DNA of 46,874 bases from Chrysomallon squamiferum (GCA_012295275.1 CM022673.1:22826007-22872880), one strand, 5' to 3'; positions 1 through 17,130 are shown, numbered from the stretch's first letter. Numbers and translations: made by a program. Notes: generated by a model from the letters alone, not told the origin.

Positions 1-1140
1 CTTTAATTCATTTATTGCAGATATAATGTTTATTTTAACCTGTTTCGACTAAATACGATTCTGTATTCCAGAAAGTGATGGCCTTTTTTAAATATTAAAT
101 TATGTATTTCTGTTTCTGCTTAAGCCTTCGTGAAATACAGAAGATCACCATGTGTAAATAAGTAAACAAAAGCTGCAACCCGAATACTACAAATGTTGTT
201 GCTTGTGTACAAAGATCACTATTTTTTATTGTCTGCATGGAAAAATTAGGTATGAACAAATGGCAATGTACAAACATAGACTTCCCTGGAAATATGTTTG
301 AAATACTGAAGCAAAAATATCGGAAATGATTACTATAAACACCATTTTTTTCTTGGCACTAATCGAAATCTTTTATTGACAACATCTGAAAAGTATATTA
401 GTTGATTTTTAAAATGTTTTTATCGTTTAGAATTTTTCAGAACTATTTTGTGTGCAATTAGACCAGTACAAAATGCATGCACTGTGTTTACCTGTGAAAT
501 TACACATCCCAGGAATGACTACATAGATCACATCAGGAAAAAACCGATAAATAATTTATGATACATCCTTAATGATTTTTTATAATTAACTTCAGCAATA
601 ACAATTACAATAATATAAAAAAATAATAATAAATAATTTCCACCAACAGCGTTTATTATTATCTTCATTAATGACACATTTTTATTTTTACTGGATGGAT
701 ACAGTTTATCTCATTTAAAATCTTAATATTTCATTTAAGAAAAAGTTTAAGATAAAAATATCAATATTATAATCTTTATTATACCGAGTTCCAAATATTT
801 GATTTCCAGTGCATATTTTTAATAAGGAACAAACAATATCTCTTAGATATTATATCACTTTATATAGATAGCTAGAAATATAGAGAGACAGAAGACATAC
901 AGCTAGACAGAGAGACAGACAAAGAGACCGATAGATAGGTACAGCTATAGATAAAGAAATAAACTCAGTCACAGAGACACAATACTCAAAGATTTTAGAA
1001 TGTTTAAAATACCATTATTTTAATAGCTTAGCCCTGGTAACTAGTAGTAATTAGAGCTAAACTATATCTGTATTAAGAAAGTAGTGTATCTTTTGGAAAT
1101 TCTGATTATTTGGTATAATTTATTTTTGCAAATGGACACG
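1..1140. other. AT-rich intergenic sequence, no gene seen
   Basis: No coding stretch with recognisable protein similarity is visible on either strand. The sequence is AT-rich with a degenerate purine-rich simple repeat (GATA/GACAGA-like) around 860-960. The only long open frame, 95-277 on the - strand, has no recognisable motif and is probably chance. Confidence 0.6.
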
Positions 1141-1145
1141 AGTCC

Positions 1146-2035
1146 TTATTTTTGTTTGACGCCTTTTTCCGCAGGTAGTTTGATGTGCTGCTGGGTATTT
1201 CCGGCTGCCCATGGCCAGGAGGATGGGATCACTCCAGGAATCCATTTAGACTGTCCATGGTAATTTCGAATTTCAACAGAATGCACTTCTTCAAAATCTC
1301 TAAACCGATTTTGGATTCGTGAAGACACATTTTCTTCAACTCCCTCTACTTCCTTCAAGATGTTAGGTTTGTCTAACATCGACTATGTATTCAATTCATG
1401 GCCCCTGAACAGTTTCGCTGATATTTCATTGGTTGTTGGCTGTGGAGACCTATTTGATCTAGAAGCAAGGAATGCTTGTTTCAAAGATTGAACAAATCTG
1501 TCTGAAAGGCCATTTGTTCTCGGATAATATGGTGCAGATTTTGTATGCCTGATATCATTGTAGCTCATAAACTGTTCAAATGGTTCTGAAGCAAATTGTT
1601 GACCATTGTCTGATATTAAATGTTCTGGGAAGACATTTCTTGCAAATATATGTTCGAAGAACGTCAATCGTTTGTTAAGTGGTTGTCGACTTCATTTGAA
1701 TAACCTCAGATCATTTTGAAAAAGTATCTACTACCACCAAGAATATGGATCCTTCGACTGGACCTGCGAAATCTACATGCACGTTGCGGCCATTTCCAGG
1801 TCTGAACAGGTGATTCTGGTGGATAGGGCCACCAAACATAAATTCGAGCAATGTTTTCGTCTAAATGTCTTTCTTGTAATTCTTCCAAGAATTTTGCTGG
1901 AAGGCGCTGAGAAATGATAACTCGAATTCCCCATGTCAGACATCCTTGATGAACAGATAACTCGCTCGTCTGTTGTAGAAAGGTATCAGTTGCGCCTGGT
2001 ATTGTATGGCGTAGACATGTTTATCAAATAAGGAC
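1146..2035 (-). mobile_element. Ty3/gypsy-like retrotransposon pol remnant (integrase region)
   Basis: Several - strand frames read as pieces of a Ty3/gypsy integrase. Going 5' to 3' on that strand, about 1706-1888 holds the end of the zinc-binding region and the first catalytic Asp (motif VDFAGP, in a frame different from its neighbour). Then 1383-1667 holds the second catalytic block (SDNGQQF) and a GLSDRF segment where family members usually have Glu as third acidic residue. Finally 1146-1379 holds the C-terminal tail with a KWIPGVI motif. The frames are broken by at least two shifts and by stop codons, including one just after the DTFSK segment, so this copy is dead. No LTR was found on either side. 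A short inverted match (AGTCCTTATTT near 1141 and its complement near 2028-2038) flanks the fragment. Confidence 0.85.
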
Positions 2036-2036
2036 T

Positions 2037-2400
2037 TCTGATTTTTTTATTACAGCCTGAAAGTCAAGGTATCACACTGGTAACTCCACCCGAAAGAGTT
2101 AACCCGGCAACAACAACACAAAACATGGTAGATCCGATAGCAGTGAACGAGCATCCCCTGAGCAAGGACAGTACACAGAAGCAGATACTGAACCACATTA
2201 CCCGTCCGGAAAACCGGAAGTTGTGATTTGGGTGGAAACTTTACTGACAGTATTGTGACACAAAAAAATGAACATGACTTTTGAGAACAAATAGCTTAAG
2301 GGAAAGGTATGTTATATCCGATTCAGGATGTCGCCTATTTCTGGAGATAGTTTGATGCGCTGCTGGGCTTTTCTGGCTGACTTCTTGTTATAGACACAAC
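2037..2400. mobile_element. Further retroelement fragments, rearranged
   Basis: Positions 2325-2385 repeat, in the same orientation and with substitutions, the sequence at about 1150-1215 that encodes the extreme C-terminus of the gypsy-like pol. The stretch between (about 2055-2226) is open on the + strand and Pro/Thr/Arg rich, ending at a stop. It may be a pol tail in the opposite orientation, but similarity is too weak to be sure. This is a mosaic of pieces rather than one insertion. Confidence 0.4.
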
Positions 2401-2577
2401 ATCCCTATAACTAAACAACCAAATTTATATATACAGTTACCCATTTCACAAAATTTGTGGGCACATGATACTCAGAAACGTTGTTTTTGAAAATACAAAT
2501 CACACAATGGATACTTAAACTTTTGCATCTCCGAAAAATTCGACTGTTTAGCAGAATACTAAAATACAAAAATTACA

Positions 2578-2883
2578 TCATGTCACAACTTTGTGAAAGC
2601 CAAGGTCTTCACACCGTTGGTATGTTGCAAGCAGGAATGGCCCGCCCAGATATTGCACGTGTTGTAACAGTCTTGGCAAGACCTCTCACCAACTGAACAT
2701 TTCTGTCATGAAATGGAACGACATTTAAATTGTAATCAGAATCAGCTGGAAACGCTTGCCCAGTTGGAACAAGTTTTGATGGAACTCAATCCCACAAATC
2801 TTTTTTAACTGTCAGGATTTGTCTATGCGGTTCCATTTCAAGCCATTATCAACCCTAATCGTGGTCAAACACCATACTGACTC
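2578..2883 (+). pseudogene. Tc1/mariner-like transposase, internally deleted
   Basis: The + strand at 2578-2660 encodes a typical Tc1-family N-terminal helix-turn-helix start (MSQLCES, then VGMLQAGMARPDIAR). From about 2700 to 2883 a different frame encodes the C-terminal end of the same family: a MERHL helix, NQLETLAQLEQ, and a final NRGQTPY followed by a stop, matching the usual end of Tc1 transposases. The catalytic DDE core between them is missing, and internal stops and shifts are present. The family's full protein is about 340 residues; less than a third remains. I could not place the terminal inverted repeats confidently. It is a dead deletion derivative. Confidence 0.75.
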
Positions 2884-3440
2884 TATGAATTAACGTTTTG
2901 TAACACCCCTTTTTTGAGCCATGGCATGGTCCCTAGCATTAACAGGCAATGATTTTGAGTTTATATTTTCAATAAATAAACATCACAAACTGCCAAACAT
3001 CACTATGTTATTTTCTAAACATGCGAAATGTAGCATATTAGTATACCTAATACTATAGATGTTGAATAAAACAGTTAATCTATAAATACATTTGAAAAAT
3101 ATATTGATTCGTATGATTGCAGAATAGATTTTTTTTCTCATTCAGCGCTCCGCATTAAGTTACCAAACATAAATAGTTTTCAATGAAAGTGGATAGTTTT
3201 GTTGATGTCCCTCTTGCGACGCCTGCTATTGTGAATGAATGTGAAATAAATTAACATTGAATAAAAAGATGAATAATATATATGTATGGATGGATGTTTG
3301 TATGTGTTTATGTATATATAACAGAGAGAGAGAGGTAAACAGGCAGACAGAATTAATGCTATTGTATATAAAACATACATTATTGTTATTAATACAATTG
3401 TTTTGTTTTTGTTTTTTTTTGTTTTTACTTTTTTAATTGT
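2884..3440. other. Non-coding spacer before segmental duplication
   Basis: AT-rich sequence with a short GA run near 3322-3333 and polypyrimidine tracts. The long open frames here and just downstream (Phe/Tyr/Ile-rich) come from T-rich simple sequence and are not judged to be genes. Confidence 0.5.
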
Positions 3441-3602
3441 CATTTTTTTATTTTTATTTTGCTTGTTTTATTTTATTTATTTATTGTGTCTGTTATGTAT
3501 ATGTGTCTGTGTTTATGTGTGTTTGGTCGTTACTTTGTCATATTTTGCGTCTATTATTTATTTATGTTTCTTTCTTTTAATTTTTATTTCTTTATTCGTT
3601 AT

Positions 3603-3706
3603 ACATTTTGTTATTGTTATTATTATTATTATCGTTATTATTATTGTTATTATTATTATTATTAGTAGCAGTAGTAGTAGAAGAATTAGCAGTAGTAGTA
3701 GTAGTT
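3603..3706. repeat. TTA/ATT-type and AGT trinucleotide microsatellite
   Basis: Runs of ATT/GTT followed by AGT/AGC repeats. They generate spurious Ile- and Ser-rich frames. A shorter form is present at 24608-24625 in block 2. Confidence 0.8.
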
Positions 3707-4204
3707 TTGTTTGTTTTGTATTGTTTGTTTTTTGTTTGTTTTTAAAACATCAAGGTTTTTTTAAATATATTTTTAATTATGAATTTTCTTCTCTTACTTC
3801 TTAAGATAAAACAGTTTAAGATGTGTACTGTATAAATAATTCTAGAGAGATTTTTCTAATCTCTAGACACAATACACTGGTTTCTGTAAGTGATTGGAAA
3901 TAATACGGTAAATAAACTTTTTCTGGATCACACAGTTTATACCAGAGAAAAAACAGTAAATCCTTAACGAGACTTTCATTGTTTCGTTTTGTTCGCTAGT
4001 TTCCTGTTGATTTTGTTGTTGATTTACAATGAGACGAATATATTTTCTCATAGATTTGTATCCTCTTTCTGTTGCTTTAATTTAATTTAATTCAATCTAA
4101 TTTAATTCAGTTCAGTTCAGTTTATTTATTTATTTAATTTAAGAATTGTCCAAAAAAGATAAAGAGAAGAAAGAAAAAGGAAACAAATCGCGTATTTCAA
4201 TATA

Positions 4205-4412
4205 TTACAACCGTAATTATTTTGCTGTATAACTACTTTGGGGAATGCAGGCTGGGAGCAATGGGGTCCAGTCTAAATATAAAAATGAAAGTGAGATGAG
4301 CCGAGTTCCGAAGTGTTTATTGCTGGACAGCCAAGTGTGTTGTAACTGGACACTGGTCTGTGCATTATTTTATAGCACTCGGCTCATATTGTTACGTATT
4401 AATGTATTTAGG
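4205..4412 (+). repeat. Interspersed repeat, family also at 11.8 and 12.2 kb
   Basis: A stretch of about 200 bp containing ACTACTTTGGGGAATGCAG, GATGAGCCGAGTTCCGAAGT and GGACACTGGTCTGTGCATTA recurs at 11825-11975 and, partly, at 12245-12380. It is absent from the equivalent place in block 2 (about 25150-25190), so it arrived with the adjacent palindrome after or during duplication. It has no coding capacity, and could be part of a non-autonomous retroelement or LTR. Confidence 0.7.
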
Positions 4413-4414
4413 TA

Positions 4415-4660
4415 TTATCATAGTGGGGAAAAACGCCTCGCTTGGACATGCCATAAGCAGATTAAAATAAAATATATTTAACTGTAGCAACCAAAGTTAT
4501 AAAGTCAAAGTCGTCAAGTTAAAATCCATCCAATCTAACAACAGACATATAATTAACTTGACGACTTTGGCATTATAACTTTGGTTGCTACAGTTAAATA
4601 TATTTTATTTTAATCTGCTTATGGCATGTCCAAGCGAGGCGTTTTTCCCCACTATGATAA
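4415..4660. mobile_element. Palindromic (foldback/MITE-like) element
   Basis: The left arm 4415-4522 and right arm 4553-4660 are near-perfect reverse complements over about 108 bp, with only a few mismatches (near 4502-4506 and 4570-4573), separated by a 30-base spacer. The outer ends read TTATCATAGTGGGGAAAAAC and its complement. At the homologous 12.38 kb repeat the sequence runs on after the shared ATGTATTTAGGTATT without this element, which marks the insertion point. No transposase is inside. Such long, nearly identical arms fit a foldback or MITE element, or a recent palindromic duplication. Confidence 0.75.
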
Positions 4661-4696
4661 ATAATAATTTACAAAAAAGTATACTTTCTTTATCAA

Positions 4697-4765
<69 letters not shown>
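4697..4765. repeat. AAT then AAAT microsatellite
   Basis: (AAT)n followed by (AAAT)n in the 5' flank of gene 1. The equivalent place in block 2 (about 25235-25260) is A-rich but lacks the long array. Confidence 0.9.
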
Positions 4766-4924
4766 AATAAAAACAAATAAAACAAACATAAACACACTTT
4801 GAAGTATACTGTAGAAGTAAACATAACACAAAGGGAAAAGAGCCAGTATAACGTAATTAAATTTAATATTCTTTTGTCTGTTTAGATTTTATACTCTTAT
4901 TACATTGTAACGTGTTGTAAATTA

Positions 4925-5025
4925 AATATTTATTATTTAAATCGATATCTCTAAACAGTCGATTTGTTGTACGTCCGAACAGTTGACATTTATCGCAAAT
5001 CAGCTAACAGCGCACCTTCTGAAAT
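4925..5025 (+). promoter_or_regulatory. Candidate promoter/5'UTR of PAN-CCP-GON gene 1
   Basis: A TATA-like AT stretch (ATATTTATTATTTAAAT, 4926-4942) lies about 85-100 bases before the ATG. It is followed by a block conserved with gene 2 (AAATCGATA, then CAGTCGATTTGTTGTACGTC). Conservation next to the start codon in both copies supports a regulatory or untranslated role. The transcription start is not visible from sequence. Confidence 0.35.
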
Positions 5026-10662
<5,637 letters not shown>

Positions 10663-11330
10663 ACACAGAAAGAGAAGAAGCAGACAATTGTTTCCGTTAT
10701 ATAGTTTATATTTTAATATATACTCTTTCTCTTCTTTAGAACTGTACGGATGTATCTATGTTTAGGTGTCCATATGTAACCGCTGTTCGTTATATCGTTT
10801 AAACGTCTTAAATTATTAGACATTCAAGTATATGGAGAACTTCAGAAAATATAAATTAAATGTGGTTCTTTACGTGATTTATTTTTCTTCATGAGTGATT
10901 TCTGTTTTTGATTTTAATATCAACTTGACAGAAACTTGAAATTACCTGTATACCTAATGTCCATTATTGCATGTATCCTTCGTGACTCGGACTGTCTTGA
11001 TTTCATTTAAGAATTAATTTTTAAAATGCAGAGAGGGAGAGAGAGTTTAACATGTTATCCTATATATTTTCATTTCTTTTTAATTTGTCGAAAATGTAAA
11101 TTTCTAAACTATACAGTCTACTGTTTTGTGATTCGATAAGTTAATTTACTCACTTTAACTTAGTTTTTCTCCTCTTCATCTTTTTTATAATTTTTTTTTA
11201 TAATTTCTTAATTGCTCGATTCCTTTTTCGTAACTTATAATCAAGCGTAATTAAAAAATCTATGTTTTTGACTTATCTAAATCAATATTATTTTCTACTC
11301 ATTTGTTAATATTAGTTCATAATATTAGTA
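10663..11330. other. 3' flank of gene 1
   Basis: Likely 3' untranslated and downstream sequence, alignable with 31295-31985 of block 2. A+T-rich, with a possible ATTAAA signal near 10855. No other gene is seen. Confidence 0.5.
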
Positions 11331-11335
11331 TTGTT

Positions 11336-11336
<1 letters not shown>

Positions 11337-11383
<47 letters not shown>
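11337..11383. repeat. (TTTA)n microsatellite at end of block 1
   Basis: About 11 TTTA units. Block 2 instead has an ATT array at the corresponding place (31987-32044). Confidence 0.9.
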
Positions 11384-11384
<1 letters not shown>

Positions 11385-11824
11385 ATATATAATCTGAAAT
11401 TCACCTAAGTTAGGAAAAGAATATAATGGTAAATTATATTTCGTTACAGATTTCTGACATCAAAGTTTAAAAACATTTTATCAACATTCTTTCTTCAAGT
11501 CTGTGTCACAGAATATCTTCATTTATCATTGTATGAGTGAAAGAATCCACTAGAAAACAGGATGATTTCTGATGTAACGCCATTGCTCCATTTATAGAAA
11601 TAATCGGTACAAATGGACTGTTTAGTAGAAGGAGTTTGTGGATATAAAAAGTTTCTTTTTAAAATATCATCTAAATTGTAACCTCTTAGACTAATAAAAC
11701 AATTCTTAACAATTCTTCATTCAAATTTAGTTTTCAGTGGATATTTGAAAAAGTTTTATTTTCTTCTGTGACAGTGAATCTGTAATACGTAACACAGTGT
11801 AGTAGAAAGCAGTAAGTATTATAA

Positions 11825-12380
11825 CCGTGATTATTTTTCCTTGCTTATTATTTTGCTGAAGAACTACTTTGGGGAATGCAGTGTGGCAGCAATGGCGTCC
11901 CGTCTAAATACAAAAATTGAAAGAGAGATGAGCCGAGTTCCGAAGTGTTTATTCCTGGTCAGCTAAGTGCGTTGTACTTTACATAGAATACATATATAAG
12001 ATGTGCACATAAAGTTGATTCATATATATATTAATTATGCATAAGGGCTGTATACACAGGTAACAGTAAATAACTGCATTAGTTAAATTGTGTATATATT
12101 GTTTCAATGCATATTGCATTTACTATTGTACATTAGCTACTAACGATTTGTAATATAAGATCAATAAAGTACATATTGCGCGTGACCATGTGGCGCCAAC
12201 GACATGTAATAGATAGCATTTTATAACAAACATAGTTTAAAGGTACTTACCTAAATACAAAAATGAAAGAGAGATGAGTCGAGTTCCGAAGTGTTTATTC
12301 CTGGTCAGCCAAGTGGGTTGTAACTGGACACTGGTCTGTGCATTATTTTACAGCGGTACATATTAATGTATTTAGGTATT
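11825..12380 (+). repeat. Two copies of the 4.2-kb-type interspersed repeat
   Basis: Copy one is 11825-11975 and copy two, lacking its 5' end, is about 12245-12380. The roughly 265 bases between them are flanked by GTACTT on both sides (about 11974 and 12242), as if an insertion split or duplicated the repeat. No coding capacity. Confidence 0.6.
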
Positions 12381-12730
12381 TTAATTATTGTCAGCTTATT
12401 GCCGTAATCAGTTTACTCGGGATAAGACATAAGTTCTTAATCGGCGCGTACCCATTAATGGGCCGGTTCCGCAATGTAATTATTTAGAGTTATCATTCAA
12501 TTCCCCGAATCCTCCTCACTTCCGCGTTCTACGGCTTGCTTTGCACACAATTTAATTACCGTCTGGTTATAGTGGGAGTTTTGTTTAAATACTGAAACTG
12601 GTTTTCACAGTGAGATTATTTCATTGATGTAGTTCTCTATGTAGGTATCTATTTACTGAATAAAACGTGGATGCTGTATGATATTGTATGATTAATACCG
12701 TCTGGTTATAGCAGCGCTACGTAAACAATG
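12380..12730 (+). repeat. GC-richer unknown element, LTR-like
   Basis: This stretch is more GC-rich than its surroundings and follows directly on the interspersed repeat. It has a TTTAAATA motif (12583-12590), an AATAAAA motif (12659-12665), and a 16-base direct repeat TACCGTCTGGTTATAG at 12557 and 12696. These features could fit an LTR or a non-autonomous element, but no pol or gag and no second LTR were seen. Confidence 0.3.
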
Positions 12731-13430
12731 AAATGTAATACATATAATTATATCACTAGTGAAATATTATTGTTGTTGTTGTTGTTTTTGTTTCTGTTAC
12801 ATTTGTCTTGATGCACAGAATGTTTTAATTTGTTGTCGCACTATTTCTATTTTTCAGGAAATATTCGTACTGTTAGTAATTATTATTCAGTCAAAAGTAA
12901 GATCTATTAAAATGTAAATTCCCTATTATAGACATTCACCAGTATTGTTTTATGTTAATAATACATATCAAGATGTTTATAACTATTTGTGCATAATGAA
13001 TTTGTGACGTATTTTGGCATTGTGAGGTCATGATATCATGGTACCCCAACCTTGCTATGGCCATATTCCTTTGGAGACAAATAAGAAAACAAAATAATAA
13101 TAATAATCATTAAAATAAAAATAAATAAAATGGATTAAAAAAAATACACCAGTATTAAAGTTGTTTTTTGTATGAAGCTATTCATGGCAGAACAGCACAA
13201 ATGTAAGAATTATATCACTGACTTGGAGGAAATGCTAGTATACGGATTATACTACTATATATTACAAAACTTAAAAGGAATAACATTTCACTCCAACAGG
13301 AATTTAAAATCATTATCAGAAGCTTCTTAATTTTTTAATTCTGGTTTTTAATCAGAAATCATTAAATTTATACAGAGCTAATGAAATATGCCGATAAATG
13401 AAAAAGAATAGGTCATCTGTTTTCCGTGTG
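12731..13430. other. Non-coding AT-rich spacer
   Basis: No coding or structural feature recognised beyond short homopolymer and TTG runs. Confidence 0.5.
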
Positions 13431-14461
13431 GAAGAATGAAGGAAACTAAAAATAATATTACATAATTATTATTGACTGAAATTTATTTCTTAGTTGTAAA
13501 ATATCTGGTAAAAAGTCTGAACTAATCATAACAACAATTATTTCATTCTCGCTCTTTTTGCCCTGCTAATTTAGCCTAACCTGATTATTATCATTACTGT
13601 TTCAGTTCTGCTTTTATTAAACTTTCTTCATCTAAAAATATGTTTATTTAATGTTTGTCATATGAACAGACTCAGTATATTCTACATCCAGATAAATGAT
13701 TTCTCTTTTGGCTATAATGAAGTGTAAGAGTTAAAAAAAAAAAAAAAAAAATCTGATTTGACATATTTTGTAATTATGTGGTATTCACATACAGGGTACA
13801 GTGGTTTTCGTTTCTTGATTTTATTGTCATATTTTGTTATGATGGATAATAGCAATAAATAATAATAAAGTGGAAATAAAAGTAATTAATTAAACTGTAT
13901 ATAAATAACAAAATGGTAGTAAAGGTATATTTTGGTATGTGTAGGAATGCACACATCAAAGACGTTAATAAACGATGTTTAGTACCTTTCATCGTTTGCC
14001 ATAAATAGAGTATATCATAAAGCTACTAATTTCATTTTTTTTTTTTTTTTGGTGTTGTTTTGGTGTTCATTGTTGATCGGTATCGAGATTTTTGTGTAAT
14101 TGTTAGTTTTCAAAGTAAATATCTGACATTATTGATTTCTCAATAAAAAAACTAAGCTTGTTACTTCATCTGACGTGACACGTGACTTGATGTAATTTTA
14201 CATCTAAAATGAAACAAAGATGAAATTACGATTATCAAGAAAATGGTCATTTTCAAAGGTTGATTTGAGGATTAAATCTGAAGGCAAGACGGGTTATTTT
14301 ATTTTATTTAAACTTTTGCTTAAGAAGTGATTTTTAAACTGTAATTTTATATTTAGTAAACAGGCAAGGATTTCGGAATTTCAGAACCAATCACAGATAA
14401 TCAGTTTTTCACTAAATAATCAATAATTTGTAACAAATACTACTTTGCAATAAAAATAAAT

Positions 14462-14552
<91 letters not shown>

Positions 14553-14915
14553 AGTCCATTAGTAAGCCTACAGGAAGATTAAACAATGCACGAGTAAAAT
14601 AAAAATTAGAAATGATTATAAGCTTATACTAAAAATAAATGATCTAATTTCTTTTGAAGCACATTAATATACCTGTGTGTTTCATATTCTGGTAAATCTT
14701 CTTATTTTTTTTTTTTTTTTTTTTTTTTTTTATATTTCTAACACAGGTTTGAAATGGGCTTGCAATTATTATTATTTGAATTTTTATTTTACTTTTATAA
14801 CAGTTTATTTTTTGAAAGCTTTGGCCGAAGAAACTTGCCGCTTATCATGTAATTTTAAATTATTTCCAACCTGTAAAAATTATCCAGTCATTATTATTAA
14901 TAGTTGTTTTATAAT

Positions 14916-14917
<2 letters not shown>
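13430..14917 (-). repeat. Inverted copy of the 32.05-33.84 kb segment
   Basis: Read on the - strand this matches about 32045-33840. Matching landmarks include 13550-13610 with 33655-33725, 14105-14295 with 32745-32935, and 14750-14860 with 32110-32220. Non-coding. It contains an (AG)n array at 14466-14551 (a TC array at 32408-32504 in the counterpart) and poly-T at 14706-14730. Confidence 0.85.
14466..14551. repeat. (AG)n microsatellite
   Basis: About 43 AG units; its inverted counterpart is the (TC)n array at 32408-32504. Confidence 0.97.

Positions 14918-14957
<40 letters not shown>
14918..14957. repeat. (AAT)n microsatellite at rearrangement junction
   Basis: About 13 AAT units. It separates the inverted segment from the GPCR first-codon relic. 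The inverted segment's counterpart in block 2 is bordered by an ATT array (31987-32044), so this trinucleotide tract marks the breakpoint. Confidence 0.9.
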
Positions 14958-14999
14958 GGAGGTGGTACATATCTTCACAGTCATATTCCTTGCTGCTCA
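14958..14999 (-). pseudogene. GPCR N-terminal relic (first 13 or so codons)
   Basis: On the - strand an ATG at 14997-14999 starts MSSKEYDCEDMY, close to MCSEEYDCEAIY at the start of the GPCR pseudogene at 37154-38169. A TTTTCAG acceptor-like site lies just upstream of the ATG, as in the other copy. Homology stops at the (AAT)n tract, so all seven membrane segments are absent. Confidence 0.75.
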
Positions 15000-17088
15000 T
15001 CTTTGCACTGAAAACTAATTGTCGCAAGATTTAAACGTAAGAAATATTCTGAATTTAAATATAAATGGAAAGCCTTCAACAACAAGACATCATTGTCAAC
15101 AAACAAAAAACACCAACTTTAACAAGAACACCAACAGCGACAACGTAACAAACAGTTCGCATTTATGATAAATAACGTTTCTGTTACATTTAAAAAAATC
15201 ACGGTACTTGTTCATTAAATTATTTGCTACATAAGCTTTTCAATCACATTTATGATATCTTTGTAATACGTACAGCTTTCTACTACACTGTGTTACGTTT
15301 TACAATTTCACTGTTACAGAAGAAAGTGAAAGTTTTCCTATTATCCACAGAAGACTGAATTTAAAAAGGATATTATTGAGATCGTTCTCATTATTTATTT
15401 ATTTATTTATTTATTTTTTATGTCTGAGACGCTGCAACCTGCTGAAACTGAATGCAAAATAAACTCCACCTCTAAATAGCGTCTCTTTGTATTTATCATT
15501 TCAATAAATGTCGATATATTATACATCCAATTATAAATCAGAATGGTTTTTCACATGACAGAAGAACATATATGGCTTTGGCACTTTACAAACGAAAAAT
15601 GATAAAATAGTATTTGATAACTGGATTTCTTAACGTGTAGATGTCTACTGTGTTTTTCAGCTATGCTTTATGGCTGTCACTGATAATGGTTTCAGACTCA
15701 TGTTCTAGAGATTAATTCAATTAACAAATGATTTTTTCAAAGTAGAACAAGTTATGTTCTTCAAGTAGGCCGTATTAATTGCAGTTTCAGAAATACTTTT
15801 TTTCTTCACAGCATACTGACATTGAATCGTAAGCCATCAGGTTTTACTGACGGTTTACGACTCGATATCAGGTGAAAGTGATTGACTGAAACTGAAACAT
15901 CTCTGTGGAATGTCAGCTATGCTTTATGGCTGTTACTATAATTAACTCGTTAAAATGTTCTTACCTGTGCCAGTTCTGGCTCTAGCTGGAATGGGTCTGC
16001 ACAATTTTAGTCATGTCTTTTCTTAGCCATGTTCATTCAGAAATTAACCTTTCTGTTTGTCACCTTTTCCTCTGACGCAGGAAGAAAAGTTTGTTTAAGG
16101 GACAGGCATTACACTCCGACTGGGTCATCTGAATATTCCTTTCACTGTTAAAGAATTTTACAAAATCCAATACACTTCTTTTCTGCTGCAATAAAAAAAG
16201 GCATAATTTTTTAAATGGATGAATGCTTTTTTGTTTTCTTTTTAATGGCAATACAAATTTTTTAATCCGTTAAAGATTTAAGCTTTTAGTCAAATTATTA
16301 AATCTGCATTGTTCTTTAACCGTATTTTCTAACGTAACTTAGGAAATTTTCGTTAAAGATATCGATCATTTATTCGAATACTAGGTTCAGTATTATTTAT
16401 TATTTAGTTATAACAAATACAAATTAAACGAAGCAGTCTGTATACCTATACATTCTTATAAAAACATTGCTTTGTGTGAGGGGAAACAATAATAAAGAAA
16501 AATGTAAAAAATTAAATAAATAATAATTAATAAAAAAAGGAAAAAGAAGATAAACAATAACAAGAAATCAATAAATAAATAATAATAACAAACTATAGAG
16601 GAAAAAATTCATTACATCAATAAATAACAACAATAACACTACAATAACACTAGTAAGAACACAATTTTTATTATTTTATTTCAGCGCTCTGATAACCAAA
16701 TTCAAATATTTCACTAGTTTTTGTTTTATTTATTTATTTTCTTCTTCTTCTACTTTTTTTTATTAAGGTGTTTAATGGAACCCAGTTTGTTATGAAATGT
16801 TAATAGACATCTAATAATTTGTATCTTTTCTAATGGATTATTAAAAGCATATTGTGAGCATTTAGGGCCATATGAGAAAACAAAAACTATTGTCCTGACA
16901 AAATAACCAAATATTAGGTATATTAAACAGCAAAAAGGACGTTGTTTACTCATTAACTGATGATGATGATGATAAAAACACGGAAATAAAAAAGAAGTAC
17001 AACAATATTATTAGTGATAATTTACGGAAATTGCATAACATAAAAATTGCGTTTTTCTCTTTCTTCTTTTTTTTTCATATCATATCTA

Positions 17089-17130
<42 letters not shown>

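Noticed and set aside
3403-3804. 133-codon Phe/Tyr/Ser-rich frame on the + strand as a membrane protein
   Set aside because: It is a translation of T-rich and trinucleotide simple sequence and is not conserved in frame in the duplicate block.
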